Counted from the first letter of the stretch, positions 21,106 to 31,992 are shown. The stretch: 64,000 nt of DNA from Listeria kieliensis (GCF_003369925.1 NZ_LARY01000001.1:868001-932000), one strand, 5' to 3'. Numbers and translations: made by a program. Notes: generated by a model from the letters alone, not told the origin.

Positions 21106-22230
21106 TTATATCCGTTCTTCAATAGGTAAATATTTACGATCTTCAGGACCTACATAAATAGCTCGAGGTCGAATTAAGCGGTTGTCTCGATATTGCTCGA
21201 AAATATGCGCCAACCAGCCAGAAACACGACTCACAGAAAACACGAGTGTAAATAAATCTACATCAATCCTGAGCGCATGATAAACGGATGCGGAATAGAA
21301 ATCCACATTTGGTCGGAGATGTTTCAACTCCCAAACCGCTTCCTCGATTTGACAAGAAAGTGTGTACCACTTTTCTTCTTCGGTTTCGTTTGTCAAAAGT
21401 TGTGACATTGCTTTTAAATGCTTAGCACGTGGATCTCCATTTTGATAAACACGGTGCCCGAAGCCCATGATTTTTTGTTTTTGGTCAATTTTATATTGTA
21501 TGTAGTCTTTTACGTTGCTTGAAGCACGATCGATTTCTTCGAGCATATCAAAAACACGTTCATTGGCTCCGCCGTGAAGTGGCCCTTTTAGTGCCCCAAT
21601 TGCCGCTGTCACACCTGAATACACATCAGAAAGAGTGGCGACGCAAACGCGTGCAGTAAACGTAGAAGCATTGAATTCATGATCCGCATGCAAAACAAGT
21701 GCCTTATTCATCGCTTCAACTGACAGCGGGTCAGCTTCCTCTCCTGTTAGCATGTATAAAAAATTCGCAGCAACACTCAAATCAGCACGTGGCGGAATTG
21801 GGTCTAGACCACGACGGATACGAGAAAATGCAGCTACAATCGTTGGCATTTTAGCCTGTAGACGCAGTCCTTTTTTATAAATCGACTCTCCGTCGTCAAG
21901 CTCGGACTCCGTATCAAAAACACCGAGCATCGAAACAGTGGTCCGTAGTACACTCATCGGATGCAATTTTTGATGGTGTTGCATTCTAAGACTAGTGATG
22001 ATGGTCTCAGATACAGCCATATGTTCTTTAATTTCAACTTGAAAATTCGCTAATTCATCTTTATTCGGCAATCTGAGATGCCAAAGCAAATAAATGACTT
22101 CTTCAAAACTAACATTGTTTTCAACCAAATCATCAATACTATATCCAACATATTTGAGCGTGTCATCCACAATGGAACTGATTGAAGTCTCTGCAACATA
22201 TACATTTTCAAGCCCTTTAGAAACTGTCAT
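21106..22230 (-). CDS. citZ: Citrate synthase
   Basis: CitZ condenses oxaloacetate and acetyl-CoA. The citrate synthase signature GFGHRVYQNGDPRAKHL, GPLHGGANE and the final DNRLIRPRA are present in 374 residues. AAGGAGG precedes the ATG. It follows the small membrane gene ytwI by only 34 bases with no terminator, so the transcript probably starts upstream of ytwI. Confidence 0.97.
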   Translation of the reverse strand: MTVSKGLENVYVAETSISSIVDDTLKYVGYSIDDLVENNVSFEEVIYLLWHLRLPNKDELANFQVEIKEHMAVSETIITSLRMQHHQKLHPMSVLRTTVSMLGVFDTESELDDGESIYKKGLRLQAKMPTIVAAFSRIRRGLDPIPPRADLSVAANFLYMLTGEEADPLSVEAMNKALVLHADHEFNASTFTARVCVATLSDVYSGVTAAIGALKGPLHGGANERVFDMLEEIDRASSNVKDYIQYKIDQKQKIMGFGHRVYQNGDPRAKHLKAMSQLLTNETEEEKWYTLSCQIEEAVWELKHLRPNVDFYSASVYHALRIDVDLFTLVFSVSRVSGWLAHIFEQYRDNRLIRPRAIYVGPEDRKYLPIEERI

Positions 22231-22264
22231 CTAAATCCTCCTTCATAAAGCATCATTGAACTTG

Positions 22265-22732
22265 TTATTTGGTAGTGAAAAACGTAATCGCTTGCATCGC
22301 TACAAAGGCAATCCCAGAAGCGATGACAGGACCTGCGGCGATGCCTCGGAAAAGCGCAACAGCTAAAATAGTTCCAAACACAAGCGAAACTGTGATTTGT
22401 GGGTCTTGCGACATATAGCCGACTCCTTTTCTCGATAAAATAGAAACAAGAATCCCTGCACTTAAACCTACCCAGCCTGCGAGCGATTTAAACGAATCAA
22501 ATAAATCTTTAAAGCCAATTTGTCCAGTTGCGATTGGTATCAAAATAGCAATCGTAATAATCGTAACTCCCCAGTTAATTCCCTTTGATTGAATGACTTC
22601 CATCACTTTCGTGTTACCTGCAAAGAGCTTGAGGATAATCACAACTGCGACTGCAATAATTAATGAATTGTTTTTTGCCAGGACACCAAGAGCTAAAAAA
22701 AGTAGTAAAAATAGCATGCTTTCTGTAAACAT
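22265..22732 (-). CDS. ytwI: DUF441 family membrane protein YtwI
   Basis: This hydrophobic 155-residue protein has four or five predicted membrane segments (for example LFLLLFLALGVLA and ITIAILIPIATGQ). The family is conserved next to citZ in Bacilli; its function is unknown. The reading frame opens with a GTG three codons upstream, but AAAGGTG is spaced for the ATG at 22732. Gene order suggests co-transcription with citZ-icd. Confidence 0.85.
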   Translation of the reverse strand: MFTESMLFLLLFLALGVLAKNNSLIIAVAVVIILKLFAGNTKVMEVIQSKGINWGVTIITIAILIPIATGQIGFKDLFDSFKSLAGWVGLSAGILVSILSRKGVGYMSQDPQITVSLVFGTILAVALFRGIAAGPVIASGIAFVAMQAITFFTTK

Positions 22733-22779
22733 AATGAACACCTTTCGCTACCTTAAGGAATTTCCATAAGATAAAAAAT

Positions 22780-22840
22780 ATTATAGCATAAAAATATGAT
22801 TTAGCATAAAATAAACCTATAGAATTTCTGAAACTCTATA
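22780..22840 (-). promoter_or_regulatory. Promoter of ytwI-citZ-icd with upstream inverted repeat
   Basis: The minus strand has an extended -10 element TGCTATAAT (TATAAT at 22780-22785) but a weak -35. About 35 bases further upstream, 22818-22840 is an imperfect dyad, TATAGAGTTT facing AAATTCTATA with three central bases (9 of 10 positions pair). I do not recognise the dyad as a known operator. Confidence 0.6.
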
Positions 22841-22866
22841 AGTAAAACAAATGAACTGATTGGAGA

Positions 22867-22897
22867 AACAAGCGAGCTAACAGAGCCCGCTTGTTAC
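22867..22897 (-). terminator. Terminator of fxsA-like gene
   Basis: AACAAGCGGGCT faces AGCTCGCTTGTT on the minus strand with a short loop and TTTCTC after it. It separates fxsA from the citZ promoter. Confidence 0.7.
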
Positions 22898-23271
22898 ATA
22901 TCGAAATAATAGGGATTGGATTGTTTGCTTTGTTTGGCAAACCATTTTGTAAGTTTCGGCTTAATAAGACGTCGAACAAATGGAATAAATAATAGCAATC
23001 CAATTAAAGTTGTTAAAATCCCCGGTATTGTAAAGAACAATGCGGAAAAGAAAAAACAAACCGTATCAAGCAAATATGGGGCAACCGTTCGTCCATCTAA
23101 AATATTTCGTAAGAGCGTTCCACCAACTTTTCTAAACATATAAATACCAAAAGCAGTAGACAAAATTTGAATTAAAAGAAGCGGCCAAAATCCGATCCAC
23201 TGGAATAACCATACATAAACAATCAATTCGACAAGACCATAAACAGCCCAATACGCAAACATATTTTTCAA
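22894..23271 (-). CDS. fxsA: FxsA family membrane protein
   Basis: This 125-residue protein has three to four hydrophobic segments (FQWIGFWPLLLIQIL, PGILTTLIGLLLFIPFVR) and the FxsA pattern of a glycine-rich central region followed by a basic tail (RRLIKPKLTKW). E. coli FxsA overproduction affects F-plasmid phage exclusion; the native role here is unknown. The start is TTG with GGAG eight bases upstream. A strong terminator separates it from pyk upstream. Confidence 0.8.
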   Translation of the reverse strand: MKNMFAYWAVYGLVELIVYVWLFQWIGFWPLLLIQILSTAFGIYMFRKVGGTLLRNILDGRTVAPYLLDTVCFFFSALFFTIPGILTTLIGLLLFIPFVRRLIKPKLTKWFAKQSKQSNPYYFDM

Positions 23272-23345
23272 AACATCAACTCCAGTTTATCTTCTATCCC
23301 TTTATTATAACGCATTTAATAAGAATTAAAAAACATAACGAAAAA

Positions 23346-23382
23346 AGACCCTTCAAGTACAATTTTTGTACTTGAAGGGTCT
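23346..23382 (-). terminator. Strong terminator of pyk
   Basis: A perfect 15-base inverted repeat (AGACCCTTCAAGTAC) with a seven-base loop is followed by six T residues on the minus strand. Confidence 0.92.
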
Positions 23383-23394
23383 GAAGCTTTTTTC

Positions 23395-25152
23395 TTAGTG
23401 AGTTGCTGTTTTTCCGTTATAGACAGCACCTTGACGAGAGTCAACTGTAATTGTTTCTCCATCGTTGATAAGTGTAGTTGCGTCTTTTGCACCTACAACA
23501 ACTGGAATTCCTAAGTTGATTCCAACAACTGCTGCGTGGCTTGTTAAACCGCCTTCTTCAACCACAACTGCTGCACTTTTCTCGAACGCAGGCATGATTT
23601 CTTTATCTGTTGTTTTGACAACAAGAATTCCACCTTGTTCTGCTTTTTCAAGTGCTTCTTTGTTTGTTTTAGCGACAATCGCTTTTCCGCTAACAGATTC
23701 ACGACCAACACCTTGACCTTTTACTACTTTTTCTCCGATTAATTGGATCTTCATCAAGTTTGTTGTGCCACTTTCAGTAACAGGAACACCTGCAGTGATA
23801 ATGATTAAATCGCCTTGTTGAGCAAGACCAGAATCAAGAGATTCCTTCACAGCAAGATCAAACATGTCATCTGTATTTTGTACAGGCTTAGCTAAGCGTG
23901 CATAAACTCCCCAAGAAAGAGCAAGCGAACGGCAAACATGTTCATTAAAAGTAACTGCTAGGATATGCGATTTCGGACGATATTTAGAAATCATACGGGC
24001 AGTATGACCACTTTGCGTAGCTGCAACAATTGTTTGAACGTCAAGATTACGAGCGGTATGACCAACAGCTTGACCAATTGCTTCTGTCATATCCGTATTT
24101 GGATGCATCTTAAGTGCAAATTTGTCTTGTGTAATCAGCGCTTCTTCAGTACGAAGTGCAATCTTCGCCATCATTTGAACTGCTTCAACTGGATAATCCC
24201 CTGCAGCTGTTTCCCCAGAAAGCATAATTGCGTCTGTACCATCAAAAATAGCATTCGCAACATCAGATGCTTCTGCACGAGTTGGACGTGGATTACGTTG
24301 CATCGAATCAAGCATTTGAGTAGCCGTTACAACAGGTTTCCCTAACTTATTACATTTTCTAATCAGTTCTTTTTGAACAATCGGAACTTCCTCAGCTGGA
24401 ATTTCAACTCCAAGGTCACCACGAGCAACCATCAAACCTTGAGAAACCTGAAGAATTTCGTCAATGTTATCGACACCTTCTTGGTTTTCGATTTTAGGGA
24501 TAATTTGAACGTGTGTAGCATCGTGATCTTCTAGAATCTTAGTGATTTCAAGAACATCAGAAGCGCGACGTACAAATGAAGCTGCGATGAAGTCAATACC
24601 TTGTTCTAAACCGAAGCGAATATCGTTTGCATCTTTTTCAGTGATTCCAGGAAGATTAATAGAAACGTTTGGCACGTTTACGCCTTTTTTGTTTTTCAAA
24701 ACACCAGGATTAAGAACTTTTGTTACAAGTTCACGGTTGGCGTTGTCTTTTTCAGTTACTTCTAGTCCAATAAGACCATCATCAAGTAGGATACTTGAAC
24801 CAATTTCTACATCATCAAAAAGTTCCGCATAAGTAACTGAGAATTTTTCTTTTGTTCCCTCAACAGGTGTCATTGCAATCCGCACAATATCGCCTTCGGA
24901 GAATTCTACTTTTCCACCTGCCATATCGTTTGTACGGATTTCCGGACCTTTTGTATCAAGCAAAAGAGCTACCGGAGTTCCTGTAATTTTTGCTGCTTCA
25001 CGAATATTTTTGATTCGTGCACCGTGTTCTTCATAGTCACCATGGGAAAAATTAAGTCGAGCCACGTTCATACCCGATTCAATTAATTTTACTAGCGTAT
25101 CAACGGATTCACTAGCAGGTCCAATGGTACAAATAATCTTCGTTTTTTTCAT
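23395..25152 (-). CDS. pyk: Pyruvate kinase
   Basis: Pyk makes pyruvate and ATP from phosphoenolpyruvate in the final step of glycolysis. The N-terminal [10 protein letters not shown], the active-site [16 protein letters not shown] strand ([12 protein letters not shown]) and [12 protein letters not shown] are present. Residues from about 475 onward form the extra PEP-utiliser mobile domain ([11 protein letters not shown]) typical of Bacilli, giving 585 residues. A GTG two codons upstream is only two bases from AGGAGGAG, so the ATG at 25152 is chosen. Confidence 0.97.
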   Translation of the reverse strand: MKKTKIICTIGPASESVDTLVKLIESGMNVARLNFSHGDYEEHGARIKNIREAAKITGTPVALLLDTKGPEIRTNDMAGGKVEFSEGDIVRIAMTPVEGTKEKFSVTYAELFDDVEIGSSILLDDGLIGLEVTEKDNANRELVTKVLNPGVLKNKKGVNVPNVSINLPGITEKDANDIRFGLEQGIDFIAASFVRRASDVLEITKILEDHDATHVQIIPKIENQEGVDNIDEILQVSQGLMVARGDLGVEIPAEEVPIVQKELIRKCNKLGKPVVTATQMLDSMQRNPRPTRAEASDVANAIFDGTDAIMLSGETAAGDYPVEAVQMMAKIALRTEEALITQDKFALKMHPNTDMTEAIGQAVGHTARNLDVQTIVAATQSGHTARMISKYRPKSHILAVTFNEHVCRSLALSWGVYARLAKPVQNTDDMFDLAVKESLDSGLAQQGDLIIITAGVPVTESGTTNLMKIQLIGEKVVKGQGVGRESVSGKAIVAKTNKEALEKAEQGGILVVKTTDKEIMPAFEKSAAVVVEEGGLTSHAAVVGINLGIPVVVGAKDATTLINDGETITVDSRQGAVYNGKTATH

Positions 25153-25291
25153 CTTCACTACTCCTCCTAGAACTACCTATTCATATACACATTATAAACA
25201 CATCTACTACATTTTACCAGTAACAGCCTTGCGAAACAAGTTGTTTGTGAAAAAACAATCAAACTCAAATTAAGAATTTGGATCTCATCTA

Positions 25292-25310
25292 AATAAGAAT
25301 GATTCTTATT
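25292..25310. promoter_or_regulatory. Perfect 19-base palindrome upstream of pyk
   Basis: AATAAGAAT-G-ATTCTTATT is perfectly symmetrical. Its central 15 bases have the 7-1-7 layout of Fur/PerR/Zur operators, but TAAGAAT is not the consensus of any of them. It lies about 140 bases before pyk and after the pfkA terminator. Function unknown. Confidence 0.4.
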
Positions 25311-25339
25311 TTCAAAAAAAGTTTTCAAAACTCCACTTG

Positions 25340-25374
25340 AAAAAGGCCACTAAAAGCACTTTAGTGACCTTTTT
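25340..25374 (-). terminator. Terminator of pfkA
   Basis: AAAAAGGTCACTAAA faces TTTAGTGGCCTTTTT on the minus strand with a short loop. It implies that pfkA and pyk can be transcribed separately. Confidence 0.88.
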
Positions 25375-25375
25375 G

Positions 25376-26353
<978 letters not shown>

Positions 26354-26382
26354 CTACGATTATTTTTCCATCACACGGTACT

Positions 26383-26411
26383 ATTCTACCCTAATTCCTT
26401 GAAAATGGAAA
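26383..26411 (-). promoter_or_regulatory. Candidate pfkA promoter
   Basis: TAGAAT with a TTTCCA hexamer 17 bases upstream, about 50 bases before pfkA on the minus strand. The remaining part of the 270-base gap towards accA is AT-rich and shows no further gene or motif I can support. Confidence 0.45.
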
Positions 26412-26578
26412 GTCTCAGAACAGCATTTTTCAGAGCTTTTCTAACAACAAGTCATTCATTTTTAAATTGGTACTTTCAAAAAAGCTTCATTTATACAAGA
26501 AAAAACACTAATTGGTCTATACAAATTAGTTTTGTGAAAAAAGTTCTTGATGAACTATTTAATATAAAAAATATACAT

Positions 26579-26612
26579 AAAAAGCGTATTGACATGGTCA
26601 ATACGCTTTTTA
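26579..26612 (-). terminator. Terminator of accD-accA
   Basis: AAAAGCGTATTGAC pairs perfectly with its complement around a four-base loop, followed by TTTTTAT on the minus strand. Confidence 0.9.
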
Positions 26613-27569
26613 TTAGGATTCTTCATAAACCCCAATTTTTTTAAATTTATTATAACGCTGCTCGACGAGTTGATCCTCTGTAAACGCCATAAGAGCATGA
26701 AGAGACTTCGAAAGTGTTTGATCGATCAATTCAGCTTGTTTTTTTAAATCATGATGCGCTCCACCACGAACCTCTGGAATAATACCATCAATAATTTCAA
26801 GTTCATAGAGGTCATCTGCAGCAATTCGCATCGATTCAGCTGCTTTTTTAGCAAGACTTGCATCTTTCCATAAAATGGCTGCCGCTCCTTCTGGCGTAAT
26901 TACTGAAAAGACAGCATTTTCAAGCATAAAAATTTGGTTTCCTGCTCCAAGCGCAAGAGCGCCACCGCTTCCACCTTCACCGATTACAATTGAAATGATA
27001 GGTACTTTCATATCACTCATTTCATATAAATTTCGCGCAATCGCTTCACTTTGACCTCGTTCTTCAGCAGCTCGTCCAGGATAAGCTCCCTTTGTGTCAA
27101 TTAAGCAAATGATTGGACGTCGAAATTTATTTGCTTGCTTCATTAAGCGTAAGGCTTTTCGAAAACCTTCTGGATGAGGCATCCCAAAATTACGATGTAA
27201 ATTGTCTTTTGTATCTTTCCCGCGCTGATGTCCAATAACTGTGACAGGAATCCCTTTATATTTGGCGATCCCTCCAACAATAGCAGCATCATCTCCAAAA
27301 TAGCGGTCACCATGAAGTTCCATAAAATCTTCAAATAGATACGGAATATAATCAAGCGTTGTCGGCCTTTCTGGATGACGAGCCACTTGGAACTTATCCC
27401 ATGCCGTCATATTTCCATAAATTTCCGCTTCTAATTTTTCAAGGCGTTGCTCAAGTTTTTCGATTTCTTTTGAGAGATCTACTTCCGACTTGGCATTATA
27501 TTCTTTTAGATCTGCAATTTTTGTACGGAGTTCTAAAACTGGTTTTTCAAAATCCATCTCATTCGCCAA
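26613..27569 (-). CDS. accA: Acetyl-CoA carboxylase carboxyltransferase, alpha subunit
   Basis: Together with AccD this transfers carboxyl from biotin to acetyl-CoA to form malonyl-CoA. Crotonase-fold features [15 protein letters not shown] and ISVVI-like [15 protein letters not shown] are clear. The longest frame runs 18 codons into accD; AGGAGGGG lies seven bases before a TTG at 27569, giving a 318-residue protein starting (M)ANEMDFEK. The gene overlaps the accD stop by 11 bases, so the two subunits are translationally coupled. Confidence 0.95.
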   Translation of the reverse strand: MANEMDFEKPVLELRTKIADLKEYNAKSEVDLSKEIEKLEQRLEKLEAEIYGNMTAWDKFQVARHPERPTTLDYIPYLFEDFMELHGDRYFGDDAAIVGGIAKYKGIPVTVIGHQRGKDTKDNLHRNFGMPHPEGFRKALRLMKQANKFRRPIICLIDTKGAYPGRAAEERGQSEAIARNLYEMSDMKVPIISIVIGEGGSGGALALGAGNQIFMLENAVFSVITPEGAAAILWKDASLAKKAAESMRIAADDLYELEIIDGIIPEVRGGAHHDLKKQAELIDQTLSKSLHALMAFTEDQLVEQRYNKFKKIGVYEES

Positions 27570-28449
27570 CGGAAGTCCCCTCCTCATCTTCTTCAGATTC
27601 TTTGTGATGAACAGACAACACAAAACGCAATTTTTCTTTTAGTTCAAGACGCGAAATAACTGCATCAAGTTGGCCATGTTTTAGTAAAAATTCCGAAGTC
27701 TGAAAATCCTTTGGTAATTCTTCACGAACGGTTTGTTCAATAACACGTCTACCAGCAAAGCCAATAAGAGCTCCTGGTTCAGCAAAGTTAAAATCGCCAA
27801 GCGAAGCAAAACTAGCCGAAACGCCACCTGTTGTCGGATGTGTCATCACAGTAATGGCTAAGCCGCCATGATTACTGAATCGTTTAAAAGCAGCAGATGT
27901 CTTCGCCATTTGCATGAGCGAAAGCATTCCTTCTTGCATCCTTGCTCCCCCCGAAGCAGTAAAAATAACAAATGGCAGTTTTAACTCATCTGCTTTTTCA
28001 ACTGCACGAAGAATTTTTTCGCCAACCACGCTTCCCATACTAGCCATTCGAAAGCGTGAATCCATAACAGCAATGACAAGCTTTTCCTCTTCAATTGCTG
28101 CTGTTCCAGTTAAGATCGCATCCTGAAGCCCCGTCTTTTCTTGATCTTTTTCCACACGTTCCATATAATCTTCAAAGCCGAGTGGATTAGCTGGTCTAAG
28201 TTCAGCGTCCAGTTCATTGAAAGAACCTTCATCCACTAAATAGCTAAGCCGCTTTTGGGCGCCAATCGGATGATGGAAACCACAGTGACTGCACACCATT
28301 AAGTTCTTTTCAAGTTCCTTTGTGTACATGATCTTTTTGCATTTTGGGCATTTCGTCATAATCCCTTCTGGGACATCGTGTTTTGCCCCTTCTGCTGGGA
28401 TCGCTGCATATTTTTTCTTCTTTGGTTTAGTAAATAAATCGCCTAACAA
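27559..28449 (-). CDS. accD: Acetyl-CoA carboxylase carboxyltransferase, beta subunit
   Basis: The N-terminal zinc ribbon is formed by C34, C37, C53 and C56 (KCPKCK and VCSHCG), followed by the crotonase-fold carboxyltransferase domain ([33 protein letters not shown]). Its 296 residues end in an acidic tail rich in Glu and Asp. The start is TTG with GGGAGG eight bases upstream. It is the first gene of accDA. Confidence 0.96.
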   Translation of the reverse strand: MLGDLFTKPKKKKYAAIPAEGAKHDVPEGIMTKCPKCKKIMYTKELEKNLMVCSHCGFHHPIGAQKRLSYLVDEGSFNELDAELRPANPLGFEDYMERVEKDQEKTGLQDAILTGTAAIEEEKLVIAVMDSRFRMASMGSVVGEKILRAVEKADELKLPFVIFTASGGARMQEGMLSLMQMAKTSAAFKRFSNHGGLAITVMTHPTTGGVSASFASLGDFNFAEPGALIGFAGRRVIEQTVREELPKDFQTSEFLLKHGQLDAVISRLELKEKLRFVLSVHHKESEEDEEGTSVGE

Positions 28450-28528
28450 AGATGAAACCTCCCTACTACGCTTTCTAAATCGGATTCATAGTGGTGATAA
28501 AAATGAATAAAATAAATTAAAAGTCCCT

Positions 28529-28545
28529 CTTTCACACTATGAAAG
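28529..28545. promoter_or_regulatory. Inverted repeat upstream of accD
   Basis: CTTTCA-CACTA-TGAAAG, a perfect 6-5-6 dyad about 80 bases before accD, immediately downstream of a TTGACT hexamer on the minus strand. It does not match the FapR consensus. It may be an operator, but no matching -10 is obvious. Confidence 0.35.
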
Positions 28546-28554
28546 TCAAAAAAC

Positions 28555-28605
28555 GAATTGCGGCAATAGTCAGCTGAAAACAGCTATTCATCACCGCAAG
28601 TCTCT
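28555..28605 (-). terminator. Probable terminator of dnaE
   Basis: On the minus strand TTGCGG pairs with CCGCAA; an inner AATAG/CTATT stem and a CAG/CTG tip around TTTT follow, then TTCGTTTTTT. The stem has bulges, so strength is moderate. Confidence 0.65.
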
Positions 28606-28659
28606 TGTCCATTCTAAACTATACCATACTTTTACTTCTTTTAGGAAATGAAAAAACAT

Positions 28660-31600
28660 TTACTTAAATACAACATTTTCCATTCCAAGCAAGCTGCTGA
28701 GCTTTTCTTCTAGTTCCGCAGAGAAAGAAACCGAAAAAGAATCTGAAAGTTCTACGGTTTTTTTCGTTGTCGCATAATGTAAAACGACTTTCGAATTCCC
28801 CTTAGATTCTTTCAAGAATGATTTCAACTGCCGAACTTGTTCGTCACTTGTTACCCTTAAAAACAAGCGCTTTGGTACTTCAATTTGGTCCAATCGTTCC
28901 ACTTTGTTGATAATCGCTTGCTTCTCTCCATTTCTCTCCTCAATTTTCACTTGCAAGACTAATAATTCGCCCTCTTGCAAAAGTGGATTGAAGTTTCGAT
29001 AAGCTTCTGGAAAAGCAACTGCTGAAAGTTCACCGCTATCATCTGAAACTGTCAAAAAGCTCATGTTCTCTCCTTTTTTTGTACGAATAACTTTTGTAGA
29101 AAGCACATAAACACCAAGCAAAGCAAATTGTTTCTTAGAGACATTGGCGATTGGTGTGACACGTAATTTTTTCAGTTTGTTCTGATAGCGTGTAACTGGG
29201 TGAGCGGATACATATTGTCCAGTGTATTCTTTTTCAAGTGCAAGTTTTTCTTTTTCTGGAAATTCTTCTGTTTCTTTATAACGTGGCTTCATCGTTTGAA
29301 AGAAATCGTCGTCTGCTGTAAATAGATTCATTCCTCGTTCATCGTTTCCAAGTAAGCTAGAAAATTGCAAAACAGCTTGAATAGAACCAACTAAAGTGGA
29401 ACGCGTTTTGTCAAATTCATCAAAACATCCTGCGTAAATAAGGGCTTCTAAAATGGTAGGAGTCAATGTTTTTTGCGGAATTCGCTCACAAAAATCAAAA
29501 AAGTCCTTGAAAGGTGCTTTTTTTCGTTCTTCAATGAGAGCTAAAACAAATTTATTCGGTACCTTTCGAATCACGCGAAAGCTGTAGCGGATAGCCGAAG
29601 GTCCTTCAACCTGGAAATAGTAATGGCTATGGTTAATGCTTGGTGGAAGCATCTGGATCCCATATTTTTTGGCTTCCGTTACATATTGGCTGATTTTCAC
29701 ATCGTTTCCAAATACAGAACTGAGCAAAGCTGCCATAAACTCAGCTGGAAAATGTGCCTTCAAAAAAGCGAGTTGAAAAGCAATTTTAGAATAAGCCGCT
29801 GCATGACTTCGGTTAAAGCCATAATTAGCAAAGCGGACAATCAAATCGTACACCTCATTAGCACTTGTTTCTTGGTAACCTTTTCGCAAAGCTCCTGACA
29901 CAAATTTTTCACGCTGTTCATTTAATACGTCTGCTTTCTTTTTACTTACCGCTCGTCTTAAAAGATCTGCTTCGCCAAGTGAAAATCCAGCCATTGTACT
30001 CGCTACTTGCATAATTTGTTCCTGGTAAACAATCACGCCATAAGTCACTTCTAAAATAGGTTTCAAATCTTTGTGCGGATAAGCAATTTTCTCTTTCCCG
30101 TGTTTTCGGGCAATAAATGTATCAATTTGCTCCATTGGCCCCGGGCGATAAAGTGCATCTACAGCAACAATATCTTCAAATGAAGTCGGAACAAGGTTTC
30201 GAAGCACCCTCCTGATTCCATCTGATTCAAATTGGAATACTCCCGTAGTATCTCCTCGTTTAAAGAGCTGTAGCGTTTTTTCGTCATTAAGCGGAATGTC
30301 TTGTAAAGTTAAATTCAAATCACGATTATAATTAACAGAACGAAGAACGCGGTCAAGCAAATTTAAATTGCGTAAACCAAGAAAATCCATTTTAAGTAGG
30401 CCAATTTCTTCTAGATCCCCCATTGCATATTGTGTAAGCAAGGCTTCTTGACTTCCTTGTTGAAGTGGAACTTGGTCAACAAGTGGTTCATCGCTAATGA
30501 CGATACCTGCTGCATGTGTAGAAATATGACGGGGCAGTCCTTCAATTGAGCAAGCGACTTCCCAAATCATTTCATTTTCTTTAGAAAAATGAATTTGCTT
30601 TTCTAGTCGCGGGTTTTCCTTTAAAGCTTTTTTAAGAGTGATCCCCAGTGTGTTTGGAATCAGTTTCGCCCATTCAGCAAGTTGGACCGAATTCAAGCCG
30701 AATGTTCGAGCCGTATCTCTGATGGCTGCTTTTGCCGCAAGCGTCCCGAAAGTACCAATTTGTGCCACGTGCTGTTCACCGTATTTTTGCACCACATAAG
30801 CAATGACTTCATCCCGCTTATTATCTGGGAAGTCCAAATCAATATCAGGCATCGTTACTCGTTCAGGATTTAAAAAACGCTCAAACAGCAAATTATATTG
30901 AATGGGGTCAACATCAGTAATTCTAAGGGCATAAGAAACAAGGGACCCCGCTGCTGAACCGCGTCCAGGACCTGTTAAAATATCGTGTTCACGCGCATAC
31001 TTCATTACATCCCAAACGATCAAAAAGTAATCCGCAAACCCCATATCATTAATAACCTGCAACTCATAATGTAAACGAGTTTCATAGTCAGATTGACCAT
31101 CTAATCCATGATCTTTCAGTCCCTGCACTGCAACTTTTGCAAGAACATCGGTCGCACTTTGACTGGCCTCAAGGGGAAAGCGCGGCAAAAGGTGCTGGTT
31201 CATTTTAATTTCTACTTGACAGCGCTCTGCGATTTTCCCAGATTCGTGCAAAGCTTTTTGTTCAAAATCCGTTGTATAAAGAGTTTCCATTTCTGTCTGA
31301 CTTGCAAAATATGATGGACCAACAAGTTCAAGTGATTCCCAGTCGACTGTCGTGTTATCTCGTATCGCCGCAAGCACTTCCTTTGCTTGTATATCACGTG
31401 GCAAAATATAGCGAACGTCTTTTGTTACAGTGACTGGTATTCGATTCGTTTCCGCAAAGCTTTGAATGAGCTTAGCAAGCACTGGCTGTTCTTTTTGTAA
31501 AGTCAAATAAAAATAGTCAGCGCCAACCAATTCGATGTAGTAACGCACGACTTCACTAGCAAACTCTTCTTTTCCTTCTAGTAAAAGTTGTTCAATTTCG

Positions 31601-31992
31601 CCATTTTTCCCAGGCGAGAGAATAATAAGGCCTTCCTTATATGAATTCAGCCATTTTAACGGTAAAACTTCTTTTTCATTGCGCGTTTTTATTGCGCTCG
31701 ATATTTTTAGTAAATTTTGGTATCCCGTTGTAGTTTCAGCAAGTAGGATTACTTCATACTCATTTCCCGAATGAATGACACCTTCAACAGCTGCCGTCAT
31801 TCCAATAATGGGTTTTATTCCCACTTTCAAGCACTCTTTATAAAACTCAATCGTACCATAAAGCGAATTTTTGTCTGTAATAGAAAGAGCAGAATAATGG
31901 TATTCGTCTGCCTTTTTGACAAGCTCTTTTATTCTTGCCGTGCTTGATAATAAATCAAATGCACTAGCAACTTGCAAATGAATAAATCCCAC
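28660..31992 (-). CDS. dnaE: DNA polymerase III subunit alpha, DnaE type
   Basis: DnaE is the second replicative polymerase of Firmicutes and extends RNA primers before hand-off to PolC. The 1110 residues contain an N-terminal PHP domain, the polymerase core with catalytic PDIDLDF, a tandem helix-hairpin-helix and an OB fold near residues 990-1050. The PHP domain begins FIHLQVASAFDLL where metal-binding versions have HLHxHS, so it has lost its metal ligands. The start is GTG seven bases after AAAGGAGG. Confidence 0.96.
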   Translation of the reverse strand: MGFIHLQVASAFDLLSSTARIKELVKKADEYHYSALSITDKNSLYGTIEFYKECLKVGIKPIIGMTAAVEGVIHSGNEYEVILLAETTTGYQNLLKISSAIKTRNEKEVLPLKWLNSYKEGLIILSPGKNGEIEQLLLEGKEEFASEVVRYYIELVGADYFYLTLQKEQPVLAKLIQSFAETNRIPVTVTKDVRYILPRDIQAKEVLAAIRDNTTVDWESLELVGPSYFASQTEMETLYTTDFEQKALHESGKIAERCQVEIKMNQHLLPRFPLEASQSATDVLAKVAVQGLKDHGLDGQSDYETRLHYELQVINDMGFADYFLIVWDVMKYAREHDILTGPGRGSAAGSLVSYALRITDVDPIQYNLLFERFLNPERVTMPDIDLDFPDNKRDEVIAYVVQKYGEQHVAQIGTFGTLAAKAAIRDTARTFGLNSVQLAEWAKLIPNTLGITLKKALKENPRLEKQIHFSKENEMIWEVACSIEGLPRHISTHAAGIVISDEPLVDQVPLQQGSQEALLTQYAMGDLEEIGLLKMDFLGLRNLNLLDRVLRSVNYNRDLNLTLQDIPLNDEKTLQLFKRGDTTGVFQFESDGIRRVLRNLVPTSFEDIVAVDALYRPGPMEQIDTFIARKHGKEKIAYPHKDLKPILEVTYGVIVYQEQIMQVASTMAGFSLGEADLLRRAVSKKKADVLNEQREKFVSGALRKGYQETSANEVYDLIVRFANYGFNRSHAAAYSKIAFQLAFLKAHFPAEFMAALLSSVFGNDVKISQYVTEAKKYGIQMLPPSINHSHYYFQVEGPSAIRYSFRVIRKVPNKFVLALIEERKKAPFKDFFDFCERIPQKTLTPTILEALIYAGCFDEFDKTRSTLVGSIQAVLQFSSLLGNDERGMNLFTADDDFFQTMKPRYKETEEFPEKEKLALEKEYTGQYVSAHPVTRYQNKLKKLRVTPIANVSKKQFALLGVYVLSTKVIRTKKGENMSFLTVSDDSGELSAVAFPEAYRNFNPLLQEGELLVLQVKIEERNGEKQAIINKVERLDQIEVPKRLFLRVTSDEQVRQLKSFLKESKGNSKVVLHYATTKKTVELSDSFSVSFSAELEEKLSSLLGMENVVFK

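Noticed and set aside
22742-22893. CcpC box (ATAA-N7-TTAT) upstream of citZ operon
   Set aside because: Only ATAA-N6-TTAT and longer-spaced versions are present, which an AT-rich promoter gives easily.
23965-24832. Long plus-strand frames antisense to pyk
   Set aside because: They are mirror frames of a strongly coding minus-strand gene and have implausible residue content.
26399-26644. 81-codon plus-strand frame between pfkA and accA
   Set aside because: No ribosome site, AT-rich random composition, and it crosses the accA terminator.
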